Shown here in pieces: positions 37,718 to 46,904 of a stretch of DNA of 64,000 nucleotides (position 1 is the stretch's first letter; every line of letters starts with the position of its first letter). Both the position numbers and the translations under genes were made by a program. The notes under the pieces were generated by a model. The model was not told the origin of the DNA. It was given only the letters and a program-made list of their open reading frames with translations, and did no database searches. This DNA is from Pseudoalteromonas luteoviolacea. Its GTDB lineage: Bacteria > Pseudomonadota > Gammaproteobacteria > Enterobacterales > Alteromonadaceae. The stretch is taken from NCBI RefSeq assembly GCF_018100925.1, contig NZ_JAGJEH010000002.1, positions 62,001 through 126,000 on the forward strand, in the 5' to 3' direction.

Positions 37718-38581
37718 CTAGGGTATTTCGCGCCATTTATCAACCAAAACGTTTAGAAACCCGCAATTTCTATATGAACTCTCTATAAATTTTGAAGCTC
37801 TGAGTTGTTTTATTCCCATTTCTAACGCATTAAAAATCGCTTGACTATGTTGGTGCTTTTTACTTACGACGAAGTGGCGGCTATCTTGTAAGGCAACTTT
37901 AATCCCTTGAATAGCTTCAACACTATAGCCTTTCCCCGTGTATTTAAATGGCGTTTTATTGTTGAATGGAATGAGCATAATATCAACCCAGCCATTGCTG
38001 ACTAGACGCGCCATGATTGTCCAGTCTGTTTCATTAAATAGCTGTTTAGGGGATAGTAATTGAATCGTTGACCAGTCGACAGCCCAATCTTTATTGCTGA
38101 TCACTGTGACCTTTGAAAAATCAGAGTCTATTTTACTACCTAGTTCCTCAACGCGGTGAGACGCAGTATAAACCCCGGCAAAGTATTCTCCTTTTCTAAT
38201 TATGGGAGAGGAGATATAGACATCATCGCTTAGTTCTTGTGTGCTCGAATACCAAAGAGTATCGACACTGATCACTGATAAGCCAGATTGCAATAAGATT
38301 TCTTCGCGTTCTTCATGGTCAATCATAAAGAATTTCAGAGATACCCGAGCTTTGCCAATTTGAAGTGCTTTTTGAATGAGGAGTAAGTCTACCACATCTC
38401 TTTGGCATAGAGGGTGTGAGAATATATCGGGGGTGATATCCTCAATTGTTCGGTTGTTTAAAATACTTTTTGCATACTTGTAGATATCTCTATCAACAGG
38501 TACAGGTATTTCTTCACGTGCAGATGCCGAGTTGCACATGAGCCAAATTATCAATGAAATGATTAAATATTGCCTGGACAT
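37718..38581 (-). CDS. Periplasmic solute-binding-like protein (transporter type 3 fold)
   Basis: A 287-residue secreted protein with a signal peptide ending SASA. The remainder resembles the amino-acid-binding-type proteins common in marine gammaproteobacteria, usually without a neighbouring transporter: an SVDTLWYSSTQELSDDVYIS strand, WTIMARLVSNGWVDIMLIPF, and FVVSKKHQHSQAIFNALEMG near the end. No ABC genes are adjacent. The ligand is unknown; a role as a sensor accessory protein is also possible. Confidence 0.65.
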   Translation of the reverse strand: MSRQYLIISLIIWLMCNSASAREEIPVPVDRDIYKYAKSILNNRTIEDITPDIFSHPLCQRDVVDLLLIQKALQIGKARVSLKFFMIDHEEREEILLQSGLSVISVDTLWYSSTQELSDDVYISSPIIRKGEYFAGVYTASHRVEELGSKIDSDFSKVTVISNKDWAVDWSTIQLLSPKQLFNETDWTIMARLVSNGWVDIMLIPFNNKTPFKYTGKGYSVEAIQGIKVALQDSRHFVVSKKHQHSQAIFNALEMGIKQLRASKFIESSYRNCGFLNVLVDKWREIP

Positions 38582-38723
38582 TGTTTGCCATTTGAGTTGC
38601 CCAATTTTAAGGCTAGTGCATGGACATCAACTTGTATATTTTTTAAGTGACAATAAGGATGTAGTTTTATATGTTCAGTAATACAGTCTTAAATAGCTGG
38701 CCGTCAAATTGAAGGAGTCGAGA

Positions 38724-39086
38724 ATGAAATTCGAACAATTACTGTCTCACCTTGATAGTGGTGTATGTGTCGAACAATTACAAAAAGAATCACTACTTGA
38801 TATTGCACTCATGTCGCAGTGCGTTTGCGGAGAAATTACTCCCAGTGAGTTGAGTCATGTATTGCAGTGGGCTAACTCATTGCATTGGAGTGCAAGTGTT
38901 TCGTTAAATGAGTACGTAGATAATTCCATAAGTAAATGTTTACTAGCGCTTAGAGGCGATAGATTAGAGAGCTTCATTGAGTATCGTATGCAACAAATTG
39001 AGGATGCACCACTGAAGGAAACTGCTCAGTTTTTAGTAAATAAAATACAGGCGGCAAAATTAGAGAGCAATGAAGCTAATGCCTAA
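38724..39086 (+). CDS. Unknown small soluble protein, 120 residues
   Basis: A leucine- and glutamate-rich helical protein with no recognised family, signal or membrane segment. It has three cysteines in its first half (GVCVEQL, SQCVCGE). AAGGAG precedes the ATG at 38724 by 9 bases, which supports this start over an in-frame TTG 15 bases upstream. It is transcribed away from the binding-protein gene and converges on the M32 carboxypeptidase gene with a 22-base gap. Confidence 0.6.
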   Translation: MKFEQLLSHLDSGVCVEQLQKESLLDIALMSQCVCGEITPSELSHVLQWANSLHWSASVSLNEYVDNSISKCLLALRGDRLESFIEYRMQQIEDAPLKETAQFLVNKIQAAKLESNEANA

Positions 39087-39108
39087 ATGCTAGGCATTAG
39101 TTCAATTG

Positions 39109-40587
39109 TTAAGCTTTACAGTAACGGTGCTGAAGGTGGGATTTAAATATGCTGACGTCCAAACCTGTACCAGTTGCTTGAACCATTAAATCTTGAGTCG
39201 AGAGCAGGCTGGCTTTTTGCCATATTTGGGTGTTTAACCAATCATAAATCGGCTTGAGGTCTCGACTGTTGATCTGTTGAGGAATATTGATGGTTTTGGC
39301 CATTGTATGTTTGAACTGTGCCGCATACATGGCACCTAGAGTGTAACTCGGGAAGTAGCCAAAGCTGCCGTCAGTCCAATGAATATCCTGCATACAACCA
39401 TCTTTGTAATTGTCTTTGGTAGAAATACCCAAAAGCTGTGACATTTTTAGATCCCACAGCTGCGGAATATCTTTACTTTGGATGTCGCCGTTAATCAAAT
39501 CTCGTTCAATTTCATAACGTAAAATAACATGTGCAGGATAGGTGACTTCATCTGCATCTACACGGATCAAGCTTGGTTCAACACGCTGTAATTGTGCTAT
39601 TAAATTTTGTGTTTTATTAATTGCTGCATACTTTGGGAAGTAGTGGCTTGCTCGATCGCTCAATAAGGCAATAAACTCTGGGCTTCTTGCAATTTGCATT
39701 TCATAAAAGAGAGATTGAGATTCATGAATAGCCATTGAGCGAGCCTTACCGACTGGTAACTTTGCGAGTGACTGAGGTAAGTTTTGTTCATAGCATGCAT
39801 GTCCGGTTTCGTGGATCACGCCCATCATGGCATTGACAAATTCACTTTCACCATAGCGTGTAGTGATTCGCGTATCTTGGCTGGTACCACCACAAAAAGG
39901 GTGCACGCTAGTATCCAATCGGCCATGATTAAAGTTAAAACCAAGTAGTGCCATGAGCTCATGGGCGAGCAATTCTTGCTGCTCTACAGGATATTGAGCT
40001 GTGTGGTTAGGCGAGTAATCTTGTGCTGCGGTTTGAATCATTTGAGGCAACCAAGTAGCGACATCACCAAATAGCTGGTTCAGTTGCGTGCTGCACATTC
40101 CCGGCTCATAGATGTCTAGCATGGCATCATAGGGGGTCATTCTGGATGATGAAGCTCTGATCTGAGCTTCTTCTTGGCTCAAAGCAACCACAGGTTCAAA
40201 ATTTTTTAGAAAGCCCTGCCAGTCATTCTCTTGTCGTTGTATGCGCCATTGATGCTCGCACTTAGCGCCAGCTAGGCTTTTGGCTTTTACTAGTTCAGCT
40301 GGTAATACGGTTTGTAGCTGCCACGTTCTGTGCATTTCTTTGACACTTGCCTGTTGCGTCGTGTCCAAATTTTCATCTTTGGCAAGTTCAAACAGCTCGG
40401 CCAAATGAGGCGCAGTATGTAATTTATGAAGGTGAACCGCGAGCTCCGCCATTGCCTCGGCACGGCTATCTGCTCCCCCAGAGGGCATAAAAGTGGCTTG
40501 ATCCCAGCTGCAAATTGCTCTGAGATGTTCAAAATTATCAATGGATTGGTAATGCTCTAAAAGCTTTTTATAACTTTGCGTTGCCAT
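39109..40587 (-). CDS. M32 (Taq-type) metallocarboxypeptidase
   Basis: A 492-residue cytoplasmic zinc carboxypeptidase that removes C-terminal residues from peptides. The HExxH motif is in MMGVIHETGHACYEQN, and the family sequences HPFCGGTSQDTRITTRY before it and IHESQSLFYEMQ after it are present. The length is typical (about 500). Its ATG overlaps the LysR stop by one base (TAATG), so aceK, the LysR gene and this gene probably form one transcript. Confidence 0.92.
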   Translation of the reverse strand: MATQSYKKLLEHYQSIDNFEHLRAICSWDQATFMPSGGADSRAEAMAELAVHLHKLHTAPHLAELFELAKDENLDTTQQASVKEMHRTWQLQTVLPAELVKAKSLAGAKCEHQWRIQRQENDWQGFLKNFEPVVALSQEEAQIRASSSRMTPYDAMLDIYEPGMCSTQLNQLFGDVATWLPQMIQTAAQDYSPNHTAQYPVEQQELLAHELMALLGFNFNHGRLDTSVHPFCGGTSQDTRITTRYGESEFVNAMMGVIHETGHACYEQNLPQSLAKLPVGKARSMAIHESQSLFYEMQIARSPEFIALLSDRASHYFPKYAAINKTQNLIAQLQRVEPSLIRVDADEVTYPAHVILRYEIERDLINGDIQSKDIPQLWDLKMSQLLGISTKDNYKDGCMQDIHWTDGSFGYFPSYTLGAMYAAQFKHTMAKTINIPQQINSRDLKPIYDWLNTQIWQKASLLSTQDLMVQATGTGLDVSIFKSHLQHRYCKA

Positions 40588-41525
40588 TATTTAATTTCCT
40601 CGGCGACTTCTGCAATTTTCTGCCTTAACCAAACATGGCTTGCGTCCCGATGTAACAACGGGCTCCAAATCATATCTAGCTCAAATGGCGGGATTGGAAA
40701 AGGTGGTTCTAAAACGGCGAGTGAAGCGTCATCTCGATAAATATTGGCGGCTTTTGAGGGCAGTGTAGCAATTAAATTTTGCTCCTTTGCCAAGTGAATA
40801 GCGACATGATAATTACGCGTAAAAGTGGCAATATTTCTATGTTTGCCAAAGTTGGCCAAAGCTTCATCAACCCAGCCAAGTTTTTGCACATCTTCGGGGT
40901 TCATACCAACGCCAACGCCAAACCCTGTTTTACTTACCCAAATATGCCGTGCATTCAAATAGGCTTCTAATGTAAAGTCTTCTTTAATTGGATTATCTGA
41001 TTTGACCAAGCAGCTAAAACTATCTTTCCAGATTTGTTTATGATGAAAAGATTGTGGTAGGTTTTCGAAACGGTTGATGGCCATATCTACTTTGCCATTT
41101 TCAACATCATGGAATGTTACGTCACTGGGCGTAAGTATATCGAGTGTTGTGTCTGGTGCCTCATTGTGTAGTTTCGCCAGCAGCTTTGGTGCCAAAGTGC
41201 TCGCAGCATAATCACTGGCCATAATTCGAAATACACGTTTACTTTGACTGGCTTCAAACTCTCTATTCGGTGCTAGCGTCTCTTCTAGAGTCATTAAAAT
41301 ACCGCGAATAACAGGTTGCAGCTCCAAAGCACGCTCTGTAGGCACCATTCCCTCACTGGTACGCACTAAAATGGGGTCATTGAATAAGTTTCGTAGCCGC
41401 TTTAGACCATTACTCATGGCTGGTTGTGTGATACTTAATTGATTGGCTGCACGCGTGACATTGCACTCTCGGAGAAGAGTATCCAAGTATACAAGCAAGT
41501 TAAGGTCAATTTTACTAATGTTCAC
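40587..41525 (-). CDS. LysR-family transcriptional regulator
   Basis: A 312-residue regulator. The N-terminal winged helix-turn-helix is clear (LLVYLDTLLRECNVTRAANQ then AMSNGLKRLRNLFNDPILVR), followed by the two-lobed effector-binding domain. The start is GTG and it overlaps the aceK stop by four bases (GTGA). Most LysR genes are divergent from their targets; this one is embedded in an aceK operon, so its target and effector cannot be inferred from layout. The N-terminal LVYLDTLL type recalls the NodD/LinR-like subgroup. Confidence 0.9.
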   Translation of the reverse strand: MNISKIDLNLLVYLDTLLRECNVTRAANQLSITQPAMSNGLKRLRNLFNDPILVRTSEGMVPTERALELQPVIRGILMTLEETLAPNREFEASQSKRVFRIMASDYAASTLAPKLLAKLHNEAPDTTLDILTPSDVTFHDVENGKVDMAINRFENLPQSFHHKQIWKDSFSCLVKSDNPIKEDFTLEAYLNARHIWVSKTGFGVGVGMNPEDVQKLGWVDEALANFGKHRNIATFTRNYHVAIHLAKEQNLIATLPSKAANIYRDDASLAVLEPPFPIPPFELDMIWSPLLHRDASHVWLRQKIAEVAEEIK

Positions 41526-43255
41526 AATGTTCCTTTCTTGTTATTGTGATTTCCAAACCGCTGGCATTGCGGATATGGATAAACGTGTTTTGTGATGTGT
41601 TGTCGTATGTCCCTTTGCATTTTTTGCCAATATGATGGCAATAAAAGCTCAGAGTGGAAGCGCTCAAATACCGCTTTGAGTTTAGGGTTTGTCAGCACAA
41701 ATGTACACATTTGCTCTGGAAATACATCATTTGGTGCGCATGATGGTAAGCTTTGCCCCGAATACAAGTCATCAAGTGATGTTTTGGGCAATGGCTTGAA
41801 TGTCATATCGGTGAGGTATTGTACTTCATCATAATCATAAAATATCACTCTATTATGACGGCTGACACCAAAGTTTTTTAACAGCATATCACCAGGGAAA
41901 ATGTTTACCGACAGCATTTCTTTAATGGCATCACCGTAATCTCTAATAGCATGCTCAATTTGCTCGTCAGAGGCACTTTGTAAAAAAAGGTTGAGCGGGG
42001 TTATTCGTCGCTCGATATACATGTGCTTAATAATAATAAAGTCATCTTCTTGTGTAATATTGCTGGCGATTTTGCTTTCTATTTGTTGCAGCAGCATCGG
42101 TTCTATCAGCGCTTTTGGAATAACCACATTGGAGTACTCGAGTGTATCAGCCATTCTACCGACTCTGTCATGGTTTTTTACTAGCTGGTACCTTGCTAGT
42201 ACAGTCTCTTTACCAAAGGGCTTGCTTGGTGAAAATTCATCTTTTATTACTTTGAATACATAAGGAAAAGAGGGCAGGGTGAATACAAGCATTACCATGC
42301 CAGGAGTACCAGGTGCGATAGAAAACTGCTCGTTGTTATTTTCTTGGTGGTTTAGAAAGTCTCGATAGAACTCGGTTTTACCGTGTTTGTGAAAGCCTAT
42401 TGAGTTGTAGAGTTCCGCTCTGGTTTTACTTGGCATTAATTGGTTTAAAAAGCTCACCATTGCTGAAGGTGCGTGGGTTTCTACAAGGAAATAAGCGCGA
42501 GCAAAACCAAAGATCAGGCTCATTTGCGATGCATTGGTGATCAACGCATCTATTTTTAGCTTGCCATTTGGGTGGTGCAGCAATGCGATGATAAATGGCT
42601 GTACGCCTGAGCAAGAGACAACTCTTCCAACAATATAGGCACTCTTGTTACGGTAAAATGGCGATTTTAAGATATCAAATCGCATTCTGAAATGCTGGTG
42701 GTGAGTATTCGGTGCTTGTTTTAAAAAGGCTTTTTGTAATTGGCGAATATCTTGGCTCAGGTCCTGAAATTCAGCCTGCAGTTCTGCATCAGCAAACATT
42801 TGTTCTATGGTTTTTCTCATCCCTTCCAAAACAGGAAAGTAACTGCGGTATTCAGCTTCAACAGGCAAAAGTGGCTCGCCCTGCTTTGTGCTAGATACAA
42901 AGATAAAGTCATTGTTGAAATAGCTATGATGAAAAAGATGGCAAAATACTGAATTATAGAAGGTTTCCGCGAGTTCGGCTTGTGGGTGAAAAGTCAAAAT
43001 TTGAATGTAGGCCTGTTTTACTTGGTGCCACAAATTGTCGCAAATATGGTTTGAAGGGAATTGCAGCTTTAAAATGTTGACTGTTTCTTGCACTCGCTGA
43101 TCATAGTGGCTAATTCTAGACTTACTTATTCTTTCTATGGTGGCCCACTGTTGTGAAATGAAGGCTTGTGGAACTTGTGCCGTCATATTCTGAAACAGAG
43201 TATAGTGCTTTTTAAACCCGGAAATAATTAAAAAAGCGATATCTTGAGGGTCCAT
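41522..43255 (-). CDS. aceK: Isocitrate dehydrogenase kinase/phosphatase AceK
   Basis: A 577-residue bifunctional cytoplasmic enzyme that phosphorylates and dephosphorylates isocitrate dehydrogenase, directing carbon to the glyoxylate shunt. Family sequences include the N-terminal AFLIISGFKKHYTLFQ, the ATP-binding region GTPGMVMLVFTLPSFPYVFK, and LKNFGVSRHNRVIFYDYDE with the kinase metal-binding residues. Length matches E. coli AceK (578). In E. coli it follows aceBA; those genes are not in this window. Confidence 0.96.
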   Translation of the reverse strand: MDPQDIAFLIISGFKKHYTLFQNMTAQVPQAFISQQWATIERISKSRISHYDQRVQETVNILKLQFPSNHICDNLWHQVKQAYIQILTFHPQAELAETFYNSVFCHLFHHSYFNNDFIFVSSTKQGEPLLPVEAEYRSYFPVLEGMRKTIEQMFADAELQAEFQDLSQDIRQLQKAFLKQAPNTHHQHFRMRFDILKSPFYRNKSAYIVGRVVSCSGVQPFIIALLHHPNGKLKIDALITNASQMSLIFGFARAYFLVETHAPSAMVSFLNQLMPSKTRAELYNSIGFHKHGKTEFYRDFLNHQENNNEQFSIAPGTPGMVMLVFTLPSFPYVFKVIKDEFSPSKPFGKETVLARYQLVKNHDRVGRMADTLEYSNVVIPKALIEPMLLQQIESKIASNITQEDDFIIIKHMYIERRITPLNLFLQSASDEQIEHAIRDYGDAIKEMLSVNIFPGDMLLKNFGVSRHNRVIFYDYDEVQYLTDMTFKPLPKTSLDDLYSGQSLPSCAPNDVFPEQMCTFVLTNPKLKAVFERFHSELLLPSYWQKMQRDIRQHITKHVYPYPQCQRFGNHNNKKGTL

Positions 43256-43496
43256 AAGTTATCCTTTTACGGTATAAAACATCCTATTATTAATCGTTAT
43301 TAGGTGTACCTATGCGGGATGTGAAGCTAAATTATCAAGCATATTTGCTTTGATATTGTCCATACTTTAGCTTGGAACATTATGATTTGGCAAATATGAA
43401 AGGGGAGTGTCATACCAACTTCACGAAAGCTAAGTGTGTATTGCGCACTCTTGTTTGAAAACTTTATGCGATGGGCGGTGAGAATTTGGTCAACGA

Positions 43497-43970
43497 TTAC
43501 TCAAGTCGTTTGAGCTTTTTTTCAATTTGAGCAATTTCTTTATTTAGTACTTTTACTTTCTGTAAATAGTCTTTGTTTATCGATTTTAGCTGCTTTTTAA
43601 CATCTTTTACGGTTGCTTTTCGGCGATCGTCATCCATCAATCGCGTGACTCTGCGTTGTTGCTTTCTTGCTGCTTCATCGCGTTTACGACCCAATATTGC
43701 TGCGTGTTGCTTTTTTGCACGCAATGCGTGTTTCAAATTACGAATAATCTGTTTGCGCTCTAATTGATTCAATGTTTTAAAATGCTGCTCTGATGGAACA
43801 TTAGCTTGCGGATCAGAGTGTGTAAGAGTGTATTGTTGTGCGCTGTTGGAACAGGGGTGTTGGCTAAATATTGTGCTTTTATCTGTCATGCACTTGTAGT
43901 AGGTTACCGTGGTTTTGGCATTACCGATATTAGCAAAAAAGAATAAACACAATAAAAAAGTTAATTTCAT
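43497..43970 (-). CDS. DUF4124-type secreted protein with coiled-coil tail
   Basis: A 157-residue protein. A signal peptide ending IGNA is followed by a short DUF4124-like module with two cysteines (YYKCMTDKSTIFSQHPC) that probably form a disulphide. The rest is a Lys/Arg-rich coiled coil ending KVKVLNKEIAQIEKKLKRL. No enzymatic function is known for this domain. The gene stands alone on the minus strand. Confidence 0.7.
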   Translation of the reverse strand: MKLTFLLCLFFFANIGNAKTTVTYYKCMTDKSTIFSQHPCSNSAQQYTLTHSDPQANVPSEQHFKTLNQLERKQIIRNLKHALRAKKQHAAILGRKRDEAARKQQRRVTRLMDDDRRKATVKDVKKQLKSINKDYLQKVKVLNKEIAQIEKKLKRLE

Positions 43971-44064
43971 AGCGACGTCTCCCTTTTATCACATATATCC
44001 TAACTATAGACGAAAATCATAATTGCAGGAAAGAATCATATTTAGGAGAAGTTAAAGCACCTAA

Positions 44065-45561
44065 TTAAGGATTAGGTGCTTTTGCTGTAAACTTTTTGAG
44101 TGATTTAATACTGTGAACAAGAAAAGGAATATCCATTTTTTGCTCGATATGAAACCCTTCTTTAGCGGAAATTTGCTTGTGTCTACCATCGTGGTTGACC
44201 AATATTATTCGGTCTTTTTTATAAGTAATTAAAACACCTTGGGAGTAGTTTACTCCTTGGTTTAGTTCATTATTGCCTGAAACATTTCCGATCATAGTCT
44301 GTGCAGCCAGCTCTCTACAATTAAAGTGCTTATCAAGCAAAGTCACTAAAATATCGGTCCCTTGCATCAGGCCTTTATGATTTGCGAAATAAGGCAAGTT
44401 AGTATGCAGTGCTGTTTGTGTCACAATATCGCTACCGACAGGGTGCTCGACAATGATATACGCGTTTTTGTCGTCCAGTACTGGTACTTCGGAAGTAAAG
44501 TAAAAGTTCACTTTAGCGTCGGTAGTATGCTCATCGAGGTACTCAAAAGGGTTACCTTGGGCGATGGCAAGTACATTTTGCGTATTCCAAATAGGTGACA
44601 AGTGATTTTCAGTTATGGTGTTTCGATAATATGCTGGTAGTCCGTACACTAAATTAAAGTAGTGGTCGCTCGCATTTGTGGGCACCAGTACCTGTGAATG
44701 AGTTAGAAAATCGCCGTTGAGGGTTTGCTGTTTATCAGACGCCAATGAACTATTGAGGACAATAATATCGACAGGCGCAGCATTGAACTCGCATTGTGGC
44801 AAGCTGCTGGGAATTTGGAAGTGAGTGGTGGCGTTTTCTAAACGTACCGTTCTCGCTTGTTGATATTCGTTTAAATCTAATAACTCATGTCTTGCAAGTA
44901 GAGTTTTAGCTGTAGTTGGGTATGACAGCGGTAAAACATTATCCTGCTTTGTAATATCAAAATAGTTATTCGCGTCGGCCCAAACATGCATTAAATGGCT
45001 AGTGGCAAAGCAGGTTACTAGCAGTGCGGTTGCATATTTTGGAAATCGATACGATTTTAGCTTATCCAAATGACGCCAAGCATGATTGCCGACAATTAGC
45101 TCAAAGCTTAATATTGCAATAAAGCCGAGTAGGATTATCGCCGTTGTAAGCACAGAGAGTCCATTGATCATGCCAATCAGAAGAGAAATGATCTCTGGTA
45201 AAGATTGAACGCTAAGGTGATAGCCATGTTGATAGTACACAAACGCATCAAGACACAGCACTGATATGCCGAATGTTGCAATGATTGCCGCCATCCCTCG
45301 TATATGACGGGGGTAAGGGAATATCAAACTGAGAGGAAAAACGGTTAAGACAAAAGCACAAAATGTTATAAAGCTGGTATGGCTGATCCAAGTGACAAAC
45401 ATGTATACCCAGCCAATCATACTGCTTGGTGCTGCGTCTGCTGCCAAGTAAGCCAGTGCTATAACAAGCACTAGCCCAATATTGGCAAAGGTAAACCAGT
45501 GTCCCCAACTTAGCAGTTGACTCGCTTTTGAAGAAAAAGGACTATGTGGTGTTAAATTCAT
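44065..45561 (-). CDS. DUF3413 inner-membrane protein, shortened YejM/PbgA relative
   Basis: A 498-residue protein with five N-terminal membrane helices (to about residue 200), matching the DUF3413 membrane half of YejM/PbgA. In E. coli that protein senses lipopolysaccharide and controls LpxC turnover through LapB and FtsH. The periplasmic half (about 280 residues) starts with a strand like the sulfatase-fold opening (PVDIIVLNSSLASDK), but the usual metal-site sequence is not recognisable, and the total is shorter than E. coli YejM (586). It probably keeps a sensing rather than a hydrolase role. The neighbouring yejL and yejK genes support the identity. Confidence 0.8.
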   Translation of the reverse strand: MNLTPHSPFSSKASQLLSWGHWFTFANIGLVLVIALAYLAADAAPSSMIGWVYMFVTWISHTSFITFCAFVLTVFPLSLIFPYPRHIRGMAAIIATFGISVLCLDAFVYYQHGYHLSVQSLPEIISLLIGMINGLSVLTTAIILLGFIAILSFELIVGNHAWRHLDKLKSYRFPKYATALLVTCFATSHLMHVWADANNYFDITKQDNVLPLSYPTTAKTLLARHELLDLNEYQQARTVRLENATTHFQIPSSLPQCEFNAAPVDIIVLNSSLASDKQQTLNGDFLTHSQVLVPTNASDHYFNLVYGLPAYYRNTITENHLSPIWNTQNVLAIAQGNPFEYLDEHTTDAKVNFYFTSEVPVLDDKNAYIIVEHPVGSDIVTQTALHTNLPYFANHKGLMQGTDILVTLLDKHFNCRELAAQTMIGNVSGNNELNQGVNYSQGVLITYKKDRIILVNHDGRHKQISAKEGFHIEQKMDIPFLVHSIKSLKKFTAKAPNP

Positions 45562-45565
45562 TCCG

Positions 45566-45778
45566 TTATTTTACCGATTGAGTAAGCGCCTTAGCAAAAT
45601 TGTCAGCGACATCTTGTCTTTTACTCTCTGGCACATGCTCTTTTAGAATGTGCGTGATAGAATTTCCTAAACACATTAAACTTAAGTCGACAGGTGCTTT
45701 GTGCTCTTGGAGTACATTGATTAAACTATCAACAATTTGTTCTACTTGTTCATTGGAATATTTAGACTGAATTGGCAT
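45566..45778 (-). CDS. yejL: YejL-family protein (DUF1414)
   Basis: A 70-residue cytoplasmic protein starting MPIQSKYSNEQVEQIVDSLI, with KAPVDLSLMCLGN in the middle, clearly YejL-like. The frame is open 12 codons upstream, but that extension is not family-like and the ATG at 45778 fits the known N-terminus. It lies 4 bases before the YejM-like gene and is divergent from yejK, as in E. coli. Function unknown. Confidence 0.9.
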   Translation of the reverse strand: MPIQSKYSNEQVEQIVDSLINVLQEHKAPVDLSLMCLGNSITHILKEHVPESKRQDVADNFAKALTQSVK

Positions 45779-45844
45779 CGGTTGGTTCAAATTAATAGAG
45801 TTACAATTCTTCATATTCTAACACCAGAGGCGTTAAAAACAAAG

Positions 45845-46855
45845 ATGAGCATTGAGGTGAAAAAGCTTGTTGTACATTATGTAGACAAGCAAGACGAAGA
45901 AACGCAAATCCATTTACGCGAAGATGAAATGATCATTAATGATCGGGTCAATGTTTTTATTGAACAGTTGCACCACGCATATAATGGAAAGCCAGGCAAA
46001 GGTTTCTGTGCATTTGATGGAGACAAAAACAGTACGGTAGCATCTGCCATGCAGAGCTATCGTAATAATGAGCTTGGTTTTTGGCACCTGACGCAACAGG
46101 CAACGGAAGTTTTAAAAGAAGAGCTAAATAAATATGCGTTTCATGAAACGGGCTATTTAGTTTTTTGTCATTATCAATATGTCGGTTGTGATTATATGCT
46201 AATTGCACAAATTAGTATAAAAGAACATTATTCGATCACGTCTGAATTAGATTTGGCCAGTTCGAGGCACTTGGATATTGCTCGTATGCAATTGGCAGCT
46301 CGAATCGATCTAACAGCATGGGATACTCAGGCAGACGAAAATCGTTATATCTCCTTTATTAAAGGACGCGCAGGCCGCAAGGTCGCTGACTTTTTCTTAG
46401 ATTTCTTAGGGTGTGCAGAAGGAGTAGATCCCAAACAGCAATCTCAAACTATGCTGCATGCTGTAGAAGATTACTTGGCTGAACAGCAGTTTGAAAAGGC
46501 AGAAAAAGATGTGATCAGAAAGGAAGTGTTTGATTATTGTAATGACTGTATCAATAGTGGTGAAGATGCTGATATTGAAGGTTTATCAGACACTCTGTCG
46601 AAATCATCCGATGTGCAATTTGAAGACTTTTATAAAGAGCAAGGGTATGAATTAGAAGAATCATTCCCGCTTGATAAAAAAACCGTGACGGCCATGGTGA
46701 AGTTTTCAGGCATGGGTGGTGGTGTAAGCGTCGGTTTTGAACGAAAGCACCTAGGTGAGCGCGTGGTTTATGACCCAGTAAACGATACACTGACAATTAA
46801 AGGTGTGCCGCCAAACTTAAAAGATCAGTTAGAAAAGTATTCACAAGAAAATTAA
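45845..46855 (+). CDS. yejK: Nucleoid-associated protein YejK (NdpA)
   Basis: A 336-residue DNA-associated protein. The start MSIEVKKLVVHYVDKQD is the family N-terminus. Other typical stretches are HLTQQATEVLKEELNKYAF, YISFIKGRAGRKVADFFLDF, and the end VYDPVNDTLTIKGVPPNLKD. E. coli YejK is found on the nucleoid and binds topoisomerase IV. An in-frame extension upstream to 45737 overlaps yejL and is not family-like, so ATG at 45845 was chosen. A strong terminator follows directly. Confidence 0.93.
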   Translation: MSIEVKKLVVHYVDKQDEETQIHLREDEMIINDRVNVFIEQLHHAYNGKPGKGFCAFDGDKNSTVASAMQSYRNNELGFWHLTQQATEVLKEELNKYAFHETGYLVFCHYQYVGCDYMLIAQISIKEHYSITSELDLASSRHLDIARMQLAARIDLTAWDTQADENRYISFIKGRAGRKVADFFLDFLGCAEGVDPKQQSQTMLHAVEDYLAEQQFEKAEKDVIRKEVFDYCNDCINSGEDADIEGLSDTLSKSSDVQFEDFYKEQGYELEESFPLDKKTVTAMVKFSGMGGGVSVGFERKHLGERVVYDPVNDTLTIKGVPPNLKDQLEKYSQEN

Positions 46856-46878
46856 AAAAGGCCTATGGGCCTTTTTTA
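46853..46878 (+). terminator. Intrinsic terminator after yejK
   Basis: AAAAAAGGCC and GGCCTTTTTT pair around TATG. Its symmetry lets it act in both directions, also for the minus-strand lipoprotein operon that ends at 46905. Confidence 0.85.
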
Positions 46879-46904
46879 ATTTTTGACAAGTATCACTGAT
46901 GAAC

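Noticed and set aside
45737..45844. A 36-codon N-terminal extension of YejK
   Set aside because: It overlaps the start of divergent yejL and does not match the YejK N-terminus, which begins at 45845.
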